From: Nitrospira sp. CG24D
Lineage (GTDB): Bacteria; Nitrospirota; Nitrospiria; Nitrospirales; Nitrospiraceae
Assembly: GCA_002869855.2 (NCBI GenBank)
Contig: NEWQ02000013.1
Location: forward strand, 101,550-165,549
Reading direction: 5' to 3'
DNA: 64,000 bases
Below the pieces are notes generated by a model, which was not told where the DNA came from, ran no database searches, and saw nothing but the letters and a program-made list of their open reading frames with translations. This document shows, in pieces, positions 23,984-33,434 of this stretch (positions are counted from its first letter, which is position 1; every line of letters begins with the position of its first letter). The translations under genes and the position numbers were made by a program.

Positions 23984-24628
23984 CTAGGTGGGAGTGACAA
24001 GTCCGTGGGTCAGCGCATATTTGATCAGGTCGGCCGTATTCTCCAGGTGCAAGTGCTCCAGGATTTGTCCCTTATGGAATTCAACGGTTCGGGGAGAAAT
24101 CTTCAGCACGTTGGCGATGTCCTTGGCGGTGCGTCCTTCGGTGAGAAGCTGGAGGACTTCCTTCTGGCGCACAGTGAGGCCGCCGGTGTCGCTAGGCCTT
24201 TCCGACGGTGTGGCGAGAAACACGGTCAGGAGGTCCTTGGTAATGAGTGGGGTAATGTAGGAGTGTCCGGAAAGAACCGCCCGGATCGCCTGCTCCAACT
24301 CATCAACCGCTGACCGTTTCAGGACATAGGCCGCAGCGCCGGCTTCAAACGCGGACCGGACATATTCCCTGTCGGCATGCATCGTCACGAAGATCAGCTT
24401 GGCCATCGGGCAGAGTTTTTTGAGATGGGCGGCCGCATCGATGCCGTTCAGGAGAGGCATCGACACGTCAAGAATGATAACGTCCGGCTGAAGAGTTTTG
24501 GCCGACTCGATCAGTGCACGACCATCGGCGGCGGTGCCGATAAGATCGTACCGGTCTTCTAGAATACGTTTGAAGCCTTCGATGATGAGGGCGTGATCGT
24601 CGGCCAGCAGAACGCGAGGCTTATGCAC
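23984..24628 (-). CDS. NarL/FixJ-family response regulator
   Basis: A 214-residue regulator. The receiver domain (1-120) has the acid pair in LLADDHALI, phospho-acceptor Asp54 in VIILDVSMPLL, a switch Thr in FVTMHAD and the Lys in AYVLKRSA. The LuxR-type helix-turn-helix (about 148-205) has LTVRQKEVLQLLTEGRTAKD and ISPRTVEFHKG. It overlaps the histidine kinase stop by 8 bases and is its cognate partner. Target genes are unknown; the envelope operon downstream on the same strand is an obvious candidate. Confidence 0.93.
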   Translation of the reverse strand: MHKPRVLLADDHALIIEGFKRILEDRYDLIGTAADGRALIESAKTLQPDVIILDVSMPLLNGIDAAAHLKKLCPMAKLIFVTMHADREYVRSAFEAGAAAYVLKRSAVDELEQAIRAVLSGHSYITPLITKDLLTVFLATPSERPSDTGGLTVRQKEVLQLLTEGRTAKDIANVLKISPRTVEFHKGQILEHLHLENTADLIKYALTHGLVTPT

Positions 24629-25790
24629 GAGATGCTCCTGTGGTCAGGGGAATTTCAATATGGATGTGGGTGCCATGAGACGGAGTCGAATCGATTTCGA
24701 ATCGCCCCTTTGTTAGGCCTACCCGTTCTTTCATGCTGAGAAGGCCCAGGTGTGCTCCCGTCTGTGAGAGCTGCGCCCGGTCGAATCCCTTGCCGTTGTC
24801 ATGGACGGAAAGAGACACGAGATCGTCTTCGCAGATCAACTCGATTTCAACATGGGAGGCGTGGGCATGGCGGACGATGTTGCTCAGACTTTCCTGCACG
24901 ATCCGGTAGAGACAGATCGCTATTTCTGCAGGGAGCACCGTTGTGGGGTCTCGATGGACATAGGATATCTTGATTTCTGTGCGGGCGGTGAAATCATCGA
25001 TCTGGCGTCGAATGGCTTTCACGAGTCCAAGATCGTCGAGGATGGAGGGGTGAAATCGATAGGCCATCTGGCGCACGTCATCGGAAATGGCGGTCAGCCG
25101 GTCGGAGACCAGGCGAATCGTCGAGCTGAGCGATTGCGCGTCGGAGGGCTCGTTTTTCTCGGCTTGCCGCAAGTCCATTGAGAGCATGGCGAGACGTTGA
25201 TTGATATCGTCATGGAGGTCCCGTGAAATCCGCCTTCGGTCCTCTTCCTGTGCGGTGAGGAGTTGTCCGGCTAACGCGCGCAATTCTTCACGGCTCTGTC
25301 GGAGCTCTTGCTGATTGGCCTGCAGCACCGCTTCGCTGTTCCGAAGCGATCGCTCGGTTTCTGTCCGCTCCGCGATTTCCTTCACCAGGGCGTTGTTCAC
25401 GTCAGCAAGTTCTTGGGTGCGCTGTTGAACCCGCGCTTCGAGATCATCGTGAGCGCGTTGCAACGCGTCCTCAGCTCTCCGCTGATGTAGAAAGAACAAC
25501 ACCGGCAGCCAGATGGCTGTCAAACTAAAGAGCCGGTTCGTCACTCCCATCCAGAGGGGAACCCCGTCGAGCGTGGGGCTCAGAATCACGTCGGCCATTG
25601 TCAGCACCGAGCAGATGAAGGCGGTGATGACCGGCCCGGTCCGATTCGGTAATAGGAACGACAGGATGACCAGTCCGCCGTAGAGAACCCCATTTCCGAT
25701 CCCGAGCGGGAGATAGAGGTCGAGACAGAATAAGGCGGTCCCCAGACCTATGATCGCCAAGAGGAGTCGTCGATTGGCATCGACTGCCAT
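24621..25790 (-). CDS. Sensor histidine kinase (HisKA_3, DegS/NarX type)
   Basis: A 389-residue kinase with four hydrophobic segments in residues 8-102 (a small membrane-embedded sensor without a large periplasmic loop). A coiled coil (about 105-180) and the HisKA_3 box RISRDLHDDINQRLA follow, with phospho-His near 193. The HATPase domain shows YRIVQESLSNIVRHA, HDNGKGF and HLGLLSMKERV. It transfers phosphate to the regulator encoded immediately downstream. The signal is unknown. Confidence 0.93.
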   Translation of the reverse strand: MAVDANRRLLLAIIGLGTALFCLDLYLPLGIGNGVLYGGLVILSFLLPNRTGPVITAFICSVLTMADVILSPTLDGVPLWMGVTNRLFSLTAIWLPVLFFLHQRRAEDALQRAHDDLEARVQQRTQELADVNNALVKEIAERTETERSLRNSEAVLQANQQELRQSREELRALAGQLLTAQEEDRRRISRDLHDDINQRLAMLSMDLRQAEKNEPSDAQSLSSTIRLVSDRLTAISDDVRQMAYRFHPSILDDLGLVKAIRRQIDDFTARTEIKISYVHRDPTTVLPAEIAICLYRIVQESLSNIVRHAHASHVEIELICEDDLVSLSVHDNGKGFDRAQLSQTGAHLGLLSMKERVGLTKGRFEIDSTPSHGTHIHIEIPLTTGASRA

Positions 25791-25854
25791 GAAGCGCCTC
25801 GCAGACAGTCATTATCCGACTATTGAGGAAGCGGCATCAAGAGGGAAGGGGCCC

Positions 25855-28506
25855 TCAGGATGCGGCGTTCTTGGTTGATGGGGTTGCCTTTCGCTGAAGG
25901 TCCGCAAGTCGATTGAGAGCATCCAGAGGCGTCATTGAAAATAGATCGATCTGCCGGACCTCCTCGACGAGGGGGTGCGGCTGCGGCAACGGCGGGGCAG
26001 CAAGCTCTGTGTGGGCCACCGACTCTTCGATCTGAGCCGACTCCGGCCGCTCCAGCTGCACAAGGACATCCTGGGCTCGCGTGATGACGGATGGCGGCAG
26101 CCCTGCCAGTTTCGCGACGTAAATGCCGTAGCTGCGGTCTGCACCTCCGGCGACAATCTTTCTGAGAAAAACCACGTCGCCGTCACGCTCTTGCACTGCC
26201 ACGCGGAAATTCTTGATCCCGTCGCGCTGTTGTTCCAATTGGGTCATCTCATGATAATGCGTTGCGAATAACGTCCGCGCTCCGAGCGTCCTGCGATCGT
26301 GAATATATTCTGCGACGGCCCAGGCAATACTGAGCCCGTCGTAGGTGCTGGTGCCCCGCCCGATTTCGTCGAGCAGGATCAGGCTCCGTACGGTCGCGCT
26401 GTGAAGAATGGTGGCCGTTTCCACCATCTCCACCATGAAGGTGCTGTGGCCGCTGGCCAGATTATCCGAGGCTCCGACGCGGGTGAAGATCCGATCGACC
26501 ACGCCGATCGTCGCGGAGGCGGCCGGGACGAAACTCCCGATCTGCGCGAGCAGTACGATCAGGGCGACCTGGCGAAGGAAGGTGCTCTTCCCTGCCATGT
26601 TGGGCCCTGTCAGGATCTGAAGACGCTGTGAGTCCAGGTTCAGTAGCGTATCATTCGGGACGAACGCCATCTCTTCAGTCAGCCGTTCCACGACGGGGTG
26701 GCGGCCGCCTCGAATGTCGATCACCCCGCTCTCGTTGATAACAGGTTTTGTGTATTGATTCAGTGCGGCGGTTTCAGCCAGCCCGGCCAGGACGTCGATC
26801 AAGGCAAGTTTTCCGGCCATCTCCTGCAGACGGCCTGCATGGCCGGCGAGTGTGGTGCGAAGTTGTGTGAACAGATCCTGCTCCAGTGCCAGCAGTTTTA
26901 CTTCGGCACCCGTCACGCGCTCTTCAAGTTCTTTCAACTCGGGGGTCATGAACCGCTCGGCGTTGACCAGCGTTTGCTTGCGGATAAAGTCAGCCGGCAC
27001 GCGGGCCAAGTTGGTCTTGGTGATTTCAATGTAATAGCCGAATACCTGGTTGTAGCGAACTTTCAGGGATTCGATGCCGGTCCGCTCCCGCTCTTTCGTT
27101 TCCAATGCGGCAATCCAGTGTTTGCCTTCGGTGTTGGCTTTTCGCAGTTCGTCCACGTCAGCGTGGTATCCGTCGCGGATCACGCCGCCGTCGCGAAGAG
27201 ACATCGGCGCTTCCGGTTGAAGGGCCTGTTCGATCAGTTCGGCGAGATCCCGCCCGTCATCCCACGCTTCGCGGGCCTCGGCGAGGTGGAGGCTTACGAG
27301 CGGAGTCAGCTGAGTCGCGATTTCCGGAAGGGCGGTGAGGGAGTCCTTCAGTGCGAGAAGCTCTCGGGGGCCTGCCACGCCGAGAACAATGCGGCCGCTC
27401 AGGCGTGAGAGATCCTGCACCGTTCTGAGTGCCGCGCGCAATGCCACACGCGCCGCGATACAGTCTTTCAATTCTCCGACTGCATCGAGTCTGGCTTGGA
27501 TCGCCTCACTGTGAATCAACGGCCTGACTAGCCACTGTCTAAGCAGGCGGCTTCCCATGGCGGTCACGGTTCGATCGAGTACGGAGAGCAGCGTGGCAGG
27601 TTTCCCGCTATGACTCTCGTCTAACGCTCCCATCGGTTTCAGCAGCTCGAGATTGCGAATGGTGACGCTGTCCAAATGCATCGCGTCCGAGATCCGGCGG
27701 ACGTGCGGGCGGCGAATGTAATCCAGCGGCGCGGTCGGTTGGGTGTCGCGGAAGTAGCTCAGGACGGCGCCGGCTGCTCCGATTCCCGCCGTCAGGCCCT
27801 GACAGCCGAAGGCCTCCAGCGAATGAATGTGAAACTGCTCTTGCAGCAGGCGCGCGGCCCGTTCCGATTCAAACGTCGATGCGTCACGCTCGCACAGGCG
27901 TACACCTTTCATCTGATCGAGCCAGGCACTGTTCTGCCGGTCGGCCGCCGGCGCAAACAGAATTTCCCGGGGATCCAGGCGAGCCAGCTCATCCAACGTT
28001 TGTGTCTGAGCTTGATCCCCCTGAAATTCGGCAATCCAGAACTCTCCGGTAGAGACTTCGAGCATTGCCAATCCGATCACGGGTTGTGGCTTTGCCGTTG
28101 GACTGATGGCAACTGCTGCGAGGAAATTGGATTCGACCGGAGAAAGAAACTCGGTTTCGACGAGCGTGCCGGGCGTATACAGCCGGACGACTTCGCGTCG
28201 TACCAGTCCTTTGGCGAGCTTAGGGTCCTCGACCTGCTCGCACAGGGCCACCGTCCGTCCGGCCTTCAGCAGTTTGGCGATATAGCCGGTCGCGGCATGG
28301 TAAGGGACGCCACAGAGCGGGACTGGATTCGGACTGTTCTTATCGCGCGAGGTCAGCGCGATGGAAAGAATGCGCGAAGCCTCCTGCGCATCCTGATAAA
28401 ACATTTCGTAGAAATCACCCACCCGGAAAAACAAGATCGCATGTTCGTAGCCGCGCTTGATCTCCCGGTATTGCCGCATCAGCGGGCTGGCGTCGTGCTC
28501 ACTCAT
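25855..28506 (-). CDS. mutS: DNA mismatch repair protein MutS
   Basis: An 883-residue MutS. The N-terminal mismatch-binding motif FFRVGDFYEMFY is present (Phe-x-Glu wedge), followed by connector, lever and clamp domains. The ATPase has Walker A GPNMAGKSTFLRQ, LLDEIGRGTSTYDG and FATHYHEMTQL. The C-terminal tail includes the short dimerisation region. It recognises mispairs and recruits MutL (not in this window). Its start region lies inside a tandem duplication covering the lapA-mutS junction, and the neighbouring copy holds a decayed version of this start. Confidence 0.97.
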   Translation of the reverse strand: MSEHDASPLMRQYREIKRGYEHAILFFRVGDFYEMFYQDAQEASRILSIALTSRDKNSPNPVPLCGVPYHAATGYIAKLLKAGRTVALCEQVEDPKLAKGLVRREVVRLYTPGTLVETEFLSPVESNFLAAVAISPTAKPQPVIGLAMLEVSTGEFWIAEFQGDQAQTQTLDELARLDPREILFAPAADRQNSAWLDQMKGVRLCERDASTFESERAARLLQEQFHIHSLEAFGCQGLTAGIGAAGAVLSYFRDTQPTAPLDYIRRPHVRRISDAMHLDSVTIRNLELLKPMGALDESHSGKPATLLSVLDRTVTAMGSRLLRQWLVRPLIHSEAIQARLDAVGELKDCIAARVALRAALRTVQDLSRLSGRIVLGVAGPRELLALKDSLTALPEIATQLTPLVSLHLAEAREAWDDGRDLAELIEQALQPEAPMSLRDGGVIRDGYHADVDELRKANTEGKHWIAALETKERERTGIESLKVRYNQVFGYYIEITKTNLARVPADFIRKQTLVNAERFMTPELKELEERVTGAEVKLLALEQDLFTQLRTTLAGHAGRLQEMAGKLALIDVLAGLAETAALNQYTKPVINESGVIDIRGGRHPVVERLTEEMAFVPNDTLLNLDSQRLQILTGPNMAGKSTFLRQVALIVLLAQIGSFVPAASATIGVVDRIFTRVGASDNLASGHSTFMVEMVETATILHSATVRSLILLDEIGRGTSTYDGLSIAWAVAEYIHDRRTLGARTLFATHYHEMTQLEQQRDGIKNFRVAVQERDGDVVFLRKIVAGGADRSYGIYVAKLAGLPPSVITRAQDVLVQLERPESAQIEESVAHTELAAPPLPQPHPLVEEVRQIDLFSMTPLDALNRLADLQRKATPSTKNAAS

Positions 28507-28674
28507 CGGCGAGATCTCGCACGGGGTTCTTGACGGAGATGGAACGGCCGGCGGCTTATTCGAGCGACCCGTATTGCCGTATCAGCGGACGTGGCGTTGT
28601 GCTCACTCATCGACGAGATCTCGCGCGGGCTCGGTGGTCGAACTCGAACGGCCGGTCAGCTTTTCGAGTGATTG
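28468..28674 (-). repeat. Imperfect tandem duplication of the lapA/mutS gene junction
   Basis: Two adjacent units, about 28468-28570 and 28571-28674, align over nearly all their length with a 103-104 base period. Shared blocks include GTATTGCCG, GTGCTCACTCATCG, GAGATCTCGC, GAACGGCCGG and TTCGAG. Read on the minus strand, each unit carries the end of the lapA-like gene followed by the ATGAGTGAGCAC start of mutS. The left unit keeps the working mutS start and a decayed lapA tail with an internal stop. The right unit keeps the working lapA tail and a decayed mutS start. Confidence 0.85.
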
Positions 28675-28941
28675 GCGCGCGCGCTCCAGATCCACTTCGG
28701 CATCTTGCAGTGCTTTGGTCTTGCGCCGGAGTTCAATTCGGCTGCGCACCCACGGGGGGAATAACAGAATGCCGGACACGAGCAGGCCGACAGCGAAGGC
28801 CGTGAGGATGGGTTTGTAGATCGGGGTGGAGGCTTCTAGTAAACCGAAGAAGTACCGCAAGGTAACTTCCTGTTCCTGATTCTGGAGAAAGAACGCCAGA
28901 GAGAGGAGCAGCAGCATACCGACAAGGATGAGCCGAATCAT
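28603..28941 (-). CDS. LapA-domain (DUF1049) inner-membrane protein
   Basis: A 112-residue protein with two membrane helices (about 2-18 and 45-65) and a cytoplasmic coiled-coil tail (about 68-98). FFLQNQEQEVTLRYFFG is the typical LapA/YciS signature. In Escherichia coli LapA acts in lipopolysaccharide assembly with LapB; LapB is not seen here. ATG overlaps the tsaE stop (ATGA). The C-terminal residues lie in a duplicated segment, and a stop-interrupted copy of them sits next door. Confidence 0.85.
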   Translation of the reverse strand: MIRLILVGMLLLLSLAFFLQNQEQEVTLRYFFGLLEASTPIYKPILTAFAVGLLVSGILLFPPWVRSRIELRRKTKALQDAEVDLERARQSLEKLTGRSSSTTEPARDLVDE

Positions 28942-29573
28942 GATGTGCGGGGTCTCCCTCTCCGGATGGCAGTCTTGGGCGATGACTTGGGTGTGGCCGC
29001 CCGCCGGTGTTGTCGTACGGCCCGTTTGAGGGTGGCGAGTAACGTGCGGGCGCGTGGTCCATAGGCGATCATGCGCGCAGTTCTCGTCGTCGGTGTTTTG
29101 TGCTGCAGTGTGAGTTCAAACCGATCACTCGGCAATAATTCCGGAAACTTGTCGGCCCATTCGATCGCTGTAACGATATTCCCATGAAAGTACTCCTGAA
29201 GGCCGATCCCCTCGGCTTCCGCTACGCTTCGCAGTCGATAGAGATCCACATGAATCAGCGGGAGCCGTCCCTCGTATTCGTGGATCAAGACGAAGGTCGG
29301 GCTGGTCACCTGGTTCGATGGCGTGCCCAGGCCTACGGCAATTCCACGCACGAGAGCCGTTTTCCCGGCGCCGAGTTCTCCGGAGAGGGCCAGGGTTTCG
29401 CCGCCGGCCAGTGATCGCCCGATGATCCGGCCAAATGCTTCTGTGGCGGTGCGGGAGGGGAGCGCCACCGTCCAGAGAGCAGGCGACGCAGGGCGTGGCC
29501 TGCTGGCTGCGTGGGCCTTCCGTGGTGCGGCGGTCGTAGGCCGGCTACGCTGAGCCGATGTTCGTGAGTGCAT
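28938..29573 (-). CDS. tsaE: tRNA threonylcarbamoyladenosine biosynthesis ATPase TsaE
   Basis: About 211 residues. The core (about 35-165) has Walker A GELGAGKTALVRG, SPTFVLIHEY and HVDLYRL, diagnostic of TsaE (YjeE), which drives the t6A37 tRNA modification complex with TsaB and TsaD. It is longer than usual (about 150): there is a basic N-terminal extension of about 35 residues and an Arg-rich C-terminal tail of about 45. ATG 29573 overlaps the nnr stop by 29 bases. The frame could extend to 29603. Confidence 0.92.
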   Translation of the reverse strand: MHSRTSAQRSRPTTAAPRKAHAASRPRPASPALWTVALPSRTATEAFGRIIGRSLAGGETLALSGELGAGKTALVRGIAVGLGTPSNQVTSPTFVLIHEYEGRLPLIHVDLYRLRSVAEAEGIGLQEYFHGNIVTAIEWADKFPELLPSDRFELTLQHKTPTTRTARMIAYGPRARTLLATLKRAVRQHRRAATPKSSPKTAIRRGRPRTS

Positions 29574-31101
29574 AGGGAATATGGTCAATGACATCTCTGG
29601 CAATTAAACTGGTCTGTCCTATGGTCTCGGCGGCCAGGTCTCCGGCGAGTCCGTGCACATACGTTGCGGCACACGCGGCTTCCCAGGAGGCGACTCCCTG
29701 GGCGAGTAATCCGACGATCATACCGGTTAAGACATCGCCGGTTCCAGCCGTGGCCATGCCGGGATTGCCGGTCGGGCAAATGGCCACCATACCGTCAGGT
29801 CCGGCAATCACGGTTCTGGCTCCTTTGAGCACCACGTAGCAGCCGCGTGCTCTGGCAAGGCGTGTAGCCGTGCCGATTCGGTCCCCGTTGACCGATTGAG
29901 CCGAGGATTCGGTCACCAGTCTGGCCATTTCGCCGGGATGCGGCGTCAGAATAGGGGGGATTGTACACTCGGTTAAGAGCGCGGCGCGACCGGCCAGCGC
30001 ATTCAACGCATCGGCATCAAGGACCGCCGGTCGATCCAGTTGCCGGACAAGTGCCTGCACCAGCTCAACAGTTTCCGGATGGGTTGAGAGCCCCGGGCCG
30101 ATCGCGACAGCTGTTCTCGCGGCGATGAAGTTTTTCAGCCGGTTCAACGCAGCGCGGGACAACGTGCGCGCCTTGGTCTCGGGCATCGGGATCGTCATGA
30201 CTTCCAAGAGCTTGGCCTCCAGGACATCGTTGACGCTCGCCGGGATGGCCACCGTCACCAACCCGGCTCCCATTCGCAAGGCAGCCTGTGCGGCCATCGC
30301 GGCTGCCCCGGTCTTGCCTACTGATCCGGCGATGATGCCGGCATGGCCGAAGGTGCCCTTGTGACTGGAGAGCCGACGTGGAGGTAAGGCGGCTCGAACA
30401 AACGGGGCAGTGATCAAGTTGATCCGGCCTTCAATGGCATCGACATAGGCCGGTGGAATACCGATATCGACGATCTCTACGCGGCCGGCGTGATCGATGC
30501 CTTGATTCTGAAACAGGCCCAGCTTTGGCAGCCCGAAGGTCACGGTCAGATCGGCCTCCACGGCGCAGCCTAACACTGCGCCGGTGTCGGCATGGATACC
30601 TGAGGGCAGATCCACGGCCACGGTCAGGCGCTGTGCCTGATTGATGTTGTCGATGGCTTCTGCATATCGCCCGGTGACGGGGGCTGCCAGGCCTGTCCCG
30701 AGCAGCGCGTCGATAATCACGTGGCTGTCGCCGAGTATCGTCTGAATCTGACTCGTAGAGGAAAACGGCTTCACGATAGTCTTACCGGCGGTCCGGATGA
30801 GTTGCCGGTACATGCGCGCGGCGTCGCGACTCAGGTCCGCGGCCGGAGCCAAGGTGAACACTTGTACCTTGGCCCGTTGCTTGTGCAGTAGGCGCGCTAC
30901 GACGAATCCGTCGCCGCCGTTATTGCCTTTCCCGCAGAAGATCGTGATGGTTTTTCCGCGCAGGGAACCGATCTGTTGCTCAAGGCTGGTAACGACACCG
31001 GCTCCGGCCCGCTCCATCAACGTGGTGCCGGGCACGCCGGCTTCCTCGATCGTCCGACGATCCAGCGCCTGCATCTGTGCGGCGGTGACGATGAGCATCA
31101 T
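29545..31101 (-). CDS. nnr: Bifunctional NAD(P)HX epimerase/dehydratase
   Basis: A 518-residue fusion that repairs hydrated NAD(P)H. The N-terminal epimerase domain (YjeF_N, about 1-215) has GKGNNGGDGFVVARLL and LLGTGLAAPVTG. The C-terminal ADP-dependent dehydratase domain (about 230-515) has SHKGTFGHAGIIAGS, AIGPGLS, DADALNAL, LTPHPGEMARL and GTGDVLTGMI. ATG 31101 and 31098 are adjacent starts. It overlaps tsaE; nnr-tsaE linkage is common in bacteria. Confidence 0.95.
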   Translation of the reverse strand: MMLIVTAAQMQALDRRTIEEAGVPGTTLMERAGAGVVTSLEQQIGSLRGKTITIFCGKGNNGGDGFVVARLLHKQRAKVQVFTLAPAADLSRDAARMYRQLIRTAGKTIVKPFSSTSQIQTILGDSHVIIDALLGTGLAAPVTGRYAEAIDNINQAQRLTVAVDLPSGIHADTGAVLGCAVEADLTVTFGLPKLGLFQNQGIDHAGRVEIVDIGIPPAYVDAIEGRINLITAPFVRAALPPRRLSSHKGTFGHAGIIAGSVGKTGAAAMAAQAALRMGAGLVTVAIPASVNDVLEAKLLEVMTIPMPETKARTLSRAALNRLKNFIAARTAVAIGPGLSTHPETVELVQALVRQLDRPAVLDADALNALAGRAALLTECTIPPILTPHPGEMARLVTESSAQSVNGDRIGTATRLARARGCYVVLKGARTVIAGPDGMVAICPTGNPGMATAGTGDVLTGMIVGLLAQGVASWEAACAATYVHGLAGDLAAETIGQTSLIARDVIDHIPYALTNIGSA

Positions 31102-31233
31102 TGCGGGGCAGGCCCTTTCATCGCCGTACGCTGTTGTGGCGCGGCATGGAGCACGCCGTGCGGTGGGATTGATGAGTGTGGCGTCATGAGATGGTCGACG
31201 GTTCCGTAACGGTGAATAGCGTCGACAGGCAGG

Positions 31234-31947
31234 CTAGCTGAGTAGCGCTTTCATTTCTTTGACTGCCTGGTCGAGGCCGACGAGGACGGCGCGGGCGATG
31301 ATGCTGTGCCCGATGTTGTACTCCACGATTTCCGGAATATGGGTCAGCCGTGCGACATTGCGATAATCGAGGCCGTGTCCGGCGTTGACGCCCATGCCGA
31401 GCTTGTAGGCGAGCTTGGCGGCTTGGGTGATGGCCTCGAATTCCGCATCGGCCTCTTTCGACTTGGTGGCATTGGCATAGCGCCCGGTGTGCAGCTCAAC
31501 GAAGTCGGCCGAAATCTTGTGCGCCGCTTTGATCTGGTTGAGATCAGGCTCGATGAAGAGACTGACGGGGATCCCGGCATCGTGCAGCATGGAAACGGTG
31601 GTCTGGATACGCTCTTTCAATCCTGCCACATCCAGGCCGCCCTCGGTCGTGAGTTCCTGTCGTTTTTCCGGGACCAGGGTGACCAAATCTGGTTTTACGG
31701 TCAGGGCAATCTTAACCATGGCTTCATCAGCGGCCATTTCCAGGTCCAGTTTGGTGCGGACGATCTCACGCAAGAGGGTGAGGTCACGGTCCTGAATGTG
31801 CCGCCGATCTTCGCGTAAGTGCACGACGAGGCCATCGGCACCGGCGAGTTCCACGAGGACTGCTGCGGCCAAGGGATCCGGATCGGTCCCTCCCCTGGCT
31901 TGGCGAAGGGTTGCGATATGATCAATATTGACGCCCAGCCTGGCCAT
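31234..31947 (-). CDS. pdxJ: Pyridoxine 5'-phosphate synthase PdxJ
   Basis: A 237-residue PdxJ, normal length, which condenses 1-deoxyxylulose 5-phosphate with 3-amino-2-oxopropyl phosphate to make vitamin B6. Family signatures are [16 protein letters not shown] at the start, [12 protein letters not shown] and [13 protein letters not shown] near the phosphate site. ATG 31947 has GGAGGT 4-10 bases upstream; a longer frame to 32010 is not needed. A 132-base gap without a visible gene separates it from nnr. Confidence 0.96.
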   Translation of the reverse strand: MARLGVNIDHIATLRQARGGTDPDPLAAAVLVELAGADGLVVHLREDRRHIQDRDLTLLREIVRTKLDLEMAADEAMVKIALTVKPDLVTLVPEKRQELTTEGGLDVAGLKERIQTTVSMLHDAGIPVSLFIEPDLNQIKAAHKISADFVELHTGRYANATKSKEADAEFEAITQAAKLAYKLGMGVNAGHGLDYRNVARLTHIPEIVEYNIGHSIIARAVLVGLDQAVKEMKALLS

Positions 31948-32124
31948 GGCACCTCCAGCCTGTGGGAGACCTACAGGAAAGGAATGAGTGACGGGGGAAA
32001 CCTGACGCATTAATAGCAGAAGGCGAGGGAGGGAGCAAGATTGGCAGGTGTGCGCCGCTGAAATGGGTTCGGTGCGGGGCCTGAATGTTTGCTGAAACCG
32101 AACCCCACAGAATCACAAGGCAAA

Positions 32125-32153
32125 TTGACTCGACAGGGGCCCTCCATTAGAAT
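32125..32153 (+). promoter_or_regulatory. Strong promoter of the aminotransferase-threonine operon
   Basis: TTGACT at 32125-32130, exactly 17 bases, then TAGAAT at 32148-32153, 85 bases before the alaC-like start. A short inverted repeat (GGGCC...GGCCC) brackets the -10 box and might be an operator; that part is speculative. Confidence 0.72.
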
Positions 32154-32237
32154 AGGCCCTTCTTCCAGCCTGTTCATTCCTCTATTCACTGAGGAGCAGC
32201 TTGAAGGAGACCAGAATTTAAGAGGTAGAGGACCGTC

Positions 32238-33434
32238 ATGGGTTTGGGCGATGGGTTTTATCGGTTAAAGCGACTTCCGCCATATGTATTTGCTCAGGTG
32301 CAGAGCCTCAAGTTAGAAGCGCGACAACGCGGAGAGGATGTTATCGATTTCGGGATGGGCAATCCCGACCAGCCGACTCCGCCTCACATCGTCGACAAAC
32401 TGATTGAAGCTGCCCGCAAAGGCAAAAACCACCGCTACTCGGCGTCGCGTGGCATCACCAAGCTGCGTCAGGCGATTTGTAGCTGGTATAAGCGAAATTA
32501 CAATGTTGAATTGGATCCCGAGACTGAAGCCATTGTCACGATCGGCTCCAAGGAAGGGCTGGCTCATCTTGCGCTGGCGATGATCGGTCCTGGTGACGTG
32601 GTCCTCACGCCCACGCCGACGTACCCCATCCATATGTACAGCTTCATCATTGCCGGGGGCGAGGTGCGCGGGATCGAACTGCGCCAGGACAGCGATTTTT
32701 TTGAGGACTTGCAACGGGTCTATCGGCAGACGATGCCGCGTCCGAAAATCCTGGTCATTAACTTTCCGCACAATCCCACGACTGCGGTGGTCGATATTTC
32801 TTTCTTTAAGAAGATTGTCGCGTTTGCCAAAGAGCACAACGTAATCGTCATTCACGATCTGGCCTATGCCGACCTGGTGTTTGATGGATATAAGGCGCCG
32901 AGTTTCCTCCAGGTCCCCGGCGCGAAAGATATTGGCGTTGAGTTTTATACCTTGTCGAAGGCCTACAACATGCCCGGTTGGCGGGTGGGGTTTTGTGTAG
33001 GGAATCGGGAAGTGGTCGGCGCCTTGGCCAAGATCAAGAGCTATCTCGATTACGGTATTTTTCAGCCGGTCCAGATTGCGAGCGTGATTGCGCTGAACGG
33101 GCCTCAGGACTGCGTCAAAGAGACTGTGTTGCGCTATCAGAAACGGCGGGATGTGCTGGTGGGCGGTTTAAACCGGATCGGGTGGCAGGTGACCAAACCG
33201 CTGGCGACGATGTTTGTGTGGGCGCAGATTCCCCAGGCCTATCGGCATATGGGGTCGTTGGAATTCTCGAAGTTGTTGCTGCGCGAGGCGAAGGTGGCGG
33301 TCTCCCCCGGTATCGGGTTCGGTGAGGGAGGCGATGAGTATGTGCGATTCGGGCTGGTCGAGAACGAGCATCGAACCAGGCAGGCGGTTCGGGGGATTAA
33401 GAAGGTGTTGAAGCTCGAAGGGTCGGAGGAATGA
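32238..33434 (+). CDS. alaC: AlaC-like PLP aminotransferase
   Basis: A 398-residue class I/II aminotransferase. It closely follows the AlaC/YfdZ pattern: RLPPYVFAQ at the N-terminus, [29 protein letters not shown], the Asn in NFPHNPTT, the PLP Lys in [14 protein letters not shown] and [17 protein letters not shown]. AlaC makes alanine from pyruvate and glutamate; some relatives act as LL-diaminopimelate aminotransferases, which would also fit an aspartate-family operon. Its stop overlaps hom by 4 bases (ATGA). Confidence 0.88.
   Translation: MGLGDGFYRLKRLPPYVFAQVQSLKLEARQRGEDVIDFGMGNPDQPTPPHIVDKLIEAARKGKNHRYSASRGITKLRQAICSWYKRNYNVELDPETEAIVTIGSKEGLAHLALAMIGPGDVVLTPTPTYPIHMYSFIIAGGEVRGIELRQDSDFFEDLQRVYRQTMPRPKILVINFPHNPTTAVVDISFFKKIVAFAKEHNVIVIHDLAYADLVFDGYKAPSFLQVPGAKDIGVEFYTLSKAYNMPGWRVGFCVGNREVVGALAKIKSYLDYGIFQPVQIASVIALNGPQDCVKETVLRYQKRRDVLVGGLNRIGWQVTKPLATMFVWAQIPQAYRHMGSLEFSKLLLREAKVAVSPGIGFGEGGDEYVRFGLVENEHRTRQAVRGIKKVLKLEGSEE

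Noticed and set aside
27676..28533. 285-codon frame opposite mutS
   Set aside because: Antisense of conserved MutS coding sequence, no start signal.
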